NCBI GenBank assembly: GCA_020724025.1
Contig: DYHU01000235.1
Location: forward strand, 1-6,015
Direction of reading: 5' to 3'
Length of the DNA: 6,015 nt
From: Syntrophorhabdus sp.
GTDB taxonomy: Bacteria > Desulfobacterota > BSN033 > UBA1163
In this document: positions 5,001 to 6,015 of the stretch, one piece after another
Layout: each line of letters begins with the position of its first letter
How positions within the stretch are numbered: the first letter of the stretch is position 1
The notes under the pieces: model-generated
Database searches by the model: none
What the model was told of the DNA's origin: nothing
The model's input: the letters and a program-made list of their open reading frames with translations, nothing else
Translations under genes and position numbers: made by a program

Positions 5001-6015
5001 AGCGGTCCTGATACATCCGTTTGTAATAGTCCAGATACTCCCCTGTCTTGATCTTTTTCCACCATTCCCGGCGGGTTTGATACCATTCAATCGTCCGGTT
5101 GATCCCTTCTTCAAAAGAGACCGTGGGTGTCCACCCCAGTTCCTTCTCGATCTTGGAAAAGTCAATGGCATACCGCCGGTCGTGACCGGGACGGTCCGCA
5201 ACGTATCGGATCAGGGAATGGGGTTTCCCCAGTCGATCCAGGATGCTCTTGGCCACATAGAGATTGGTCCTCTCGCTTCCACCTCCTATGTTGTAGACCT
5301 CTCCTTCCTTCCCCTTTTGGAGTACGCTATCCAGAGCCCGACAGTGATCCTCCACATAGATCCAATCCCGGATATACATCCCGTCGCCGTAAATGGGAAG
5401 CTCCTTATCTTCCATCGCATTGGAAACCATCAGCGGGATCAGTTTTTCGGGAAATTGGTAAGGACCATAATTATTGGAACATCGCGTGATGACGGCGGGA
5501 AGGCCGTAAGTATGGTAATAAGCCCGGACCATCATATCCGCCGCCGTCTTACTCGCTGAATAGGGGCTGTTGGGAGCCAGTGGAGTCTCCTCGGTAAAAA
5601 CTCCTGTCTCTCCCAGGGAGCCATAGACCTCATCGGTTGAGATATGGAGAAAACGAATCTTTTGCCTGGGGAAAACCTTTCTCACCGCCTCCAGAAGGAC
5701 GAAAGTCCCGAAGATGTTCGTTTTCATAAAGGCGCCCGGATCTTCGATGGAGCGGTCCACATGGGATTCGGCCGCAAAGTTGACGATGGCATCCACCCCT
5801 TTCCGGATCAGATCCTCCATGGCGGACGTTTCGGCAATGTCTCCCCGGATAAAATGGTAACGGGGGGAATGGGAGAGGTCGGAAAGGTTTTCCAGGTTAC
5901 CGGCATAGGTCAGTTTATCGACATTGATGATCGAGACCTCCGGATAACTCTTCAAATAATACCGAATGAAATTGCTTCCAATAAATCCACAGCCGCCTGT
6001 CACCAGTAGTCTCAT
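4999..6015 (-). CDS. rfbB: dTDP-glucose 4,6-dehydratase
   Basis: RmlB/RfbB converts dTDP-D-glucose to dTDP-4-dehydro-6-deoxy-D-glucose using bound NAD+, the second step of dTDP-L-rhamnose synthesis and a branch point for other 6-deoxysugars. The 338-residue product is close to the normal family length and appears complete, with ATG at the last base of the window; the ribosome binding site is outside. Seen: GGCGFIGS at residues 7-14 (NAD-binding GxxGxxG), FAAESHVDRSI at 80-90, STDEVYG at 126-132 with the catalytic Thr127, Asp128 and Glu129, YSASK with Tyr152 and Lys156, RCSNNYGPYQFPEKLIP at 178-194, GDGMYIRDWIYV at 210-221 and DRPGHDRRYAID at 274-285. The Asp-Glu dyad after Thr and the GHDRRYAID block distinguish RmlB from UDP-glucose epimerases and UDP-glucuronate decarboxylases. 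It is the first gene of the visible series, with rfbD next downstream. Confidence 0.96.
   Translation of the reverse strand: MRLLVTGGCGFIGSNFIRYYLKSYPEVSIINVDKLTYAGNLENLSDLSHSPRYHFIRGDIAETSAMEDLIRKGVDAIVNFAAESHVDRSIEDPGAFMKTNIFGTFVLLEAVRKVFPRQKIRFLHISTDEVYGSLGETGVFTEETPLAPNSPYSASKTAADMMVRAYYHTYGLPAVITRCSNNYGPYQFPEKLIPLMVSNAMEDKELPIYGDGMYIRDWIYVEDHCRALDSVLQKGKEGEVYNIGGGSERTNLYVAKSILDRLGKPHSLIRYVADRPGHDRRYAIDFSKIEKELGWTPTVSFEEGINRTIEWYQTRREWWKKIKTGEYLDYYKRMYQDR

Noticed and set aside
4776..5201. Minus-strand open frame of 141 codons spanning the repeat and the end of rfbB
   Set aside because: It overlaps rfbB in another frame and reads through the inverted repeats; long frames through such repeats are common and not evidence of a gene.
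5077..5559. Plus-strand open frame of 160 codons inside rfbB
   Set aside because: It is antisense to conserved RmlB blocks and has no independent support.

Overview
The window holds seven genes, all read from the minus strand, so transcription runs from position 6015 towards position 1. In that order they are rfbB (dTDP-glucose 4,6-dehydratase), rfbD (dTDP-4-dehydrorhamnose reductase), a UDP-glucose 6-dehydrogenase, an LpxH-like metallophosphoesterase, gmhB (heptose bisphosphate phosphatase), a 59-residue Trm112/YcaR-type zinc-ribbon protein, and a LpxL/HtrB-family lipid A acyltransferase. The acyltransferase runs off the left edge and lacks only its C-terminus. rfbB starts exactly at the right edge. 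I see no convincing plus-strand gene, no RNA gene and no rho-independent terminator.

The common theme is the outer membrane: nucleotide-sugar precursors (dTDP-rhamnose, UDP-glucuronate), a heptose step for the inner core, and lipid A maturation. This implies a Gram-negative bacterium that makes LPS. The moderate GC content, the GNHD-type LpxH-like enzyme, a mixed LPS/nucleotide-sugar cluster and scattered small palindromic repeats would suit a deltaproteobacterial (Desulfobacterota) or related lineage, but that is an impression and not a proof.

Layout: 1-857 acyltransferase; 872-900 perfect 14-bp-arm palindrome in the spacer; 900-1079 Trm112-like gene; 1113-1694 gmhB; 1734-1786 purine-rich (coding strand) low-complexity repeat that runs into the end of the next gene; 1754-2545 LpxH-like gene; 2550-3848 UDP-glucose dehydrogenase; 3864-4757 rfbD; 4758-4998 a 241-nt spacer with an AT-rich leader and a composite of inverted-repeat units; 4999-6015 rfbB. 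Spacers between rfbD, the dehydrogenase and the LpxH-like gene are very short, so these look co-transcribed and translationally coupled. The large repeat-filled gap after rfbB is the only clear break.

The genes are ordinary members of known families. The observations most worth a second look are the non-coding repeats (the 148-bp composite at 4814-4961 and the palindrome at 872-900), the non-canonical active-site motifs of the LpxH-like enzyme, and several start codons that Shine-Dalgarno placement moves inward from the longest reading frame. I found no previously undescribed multi-gene system.
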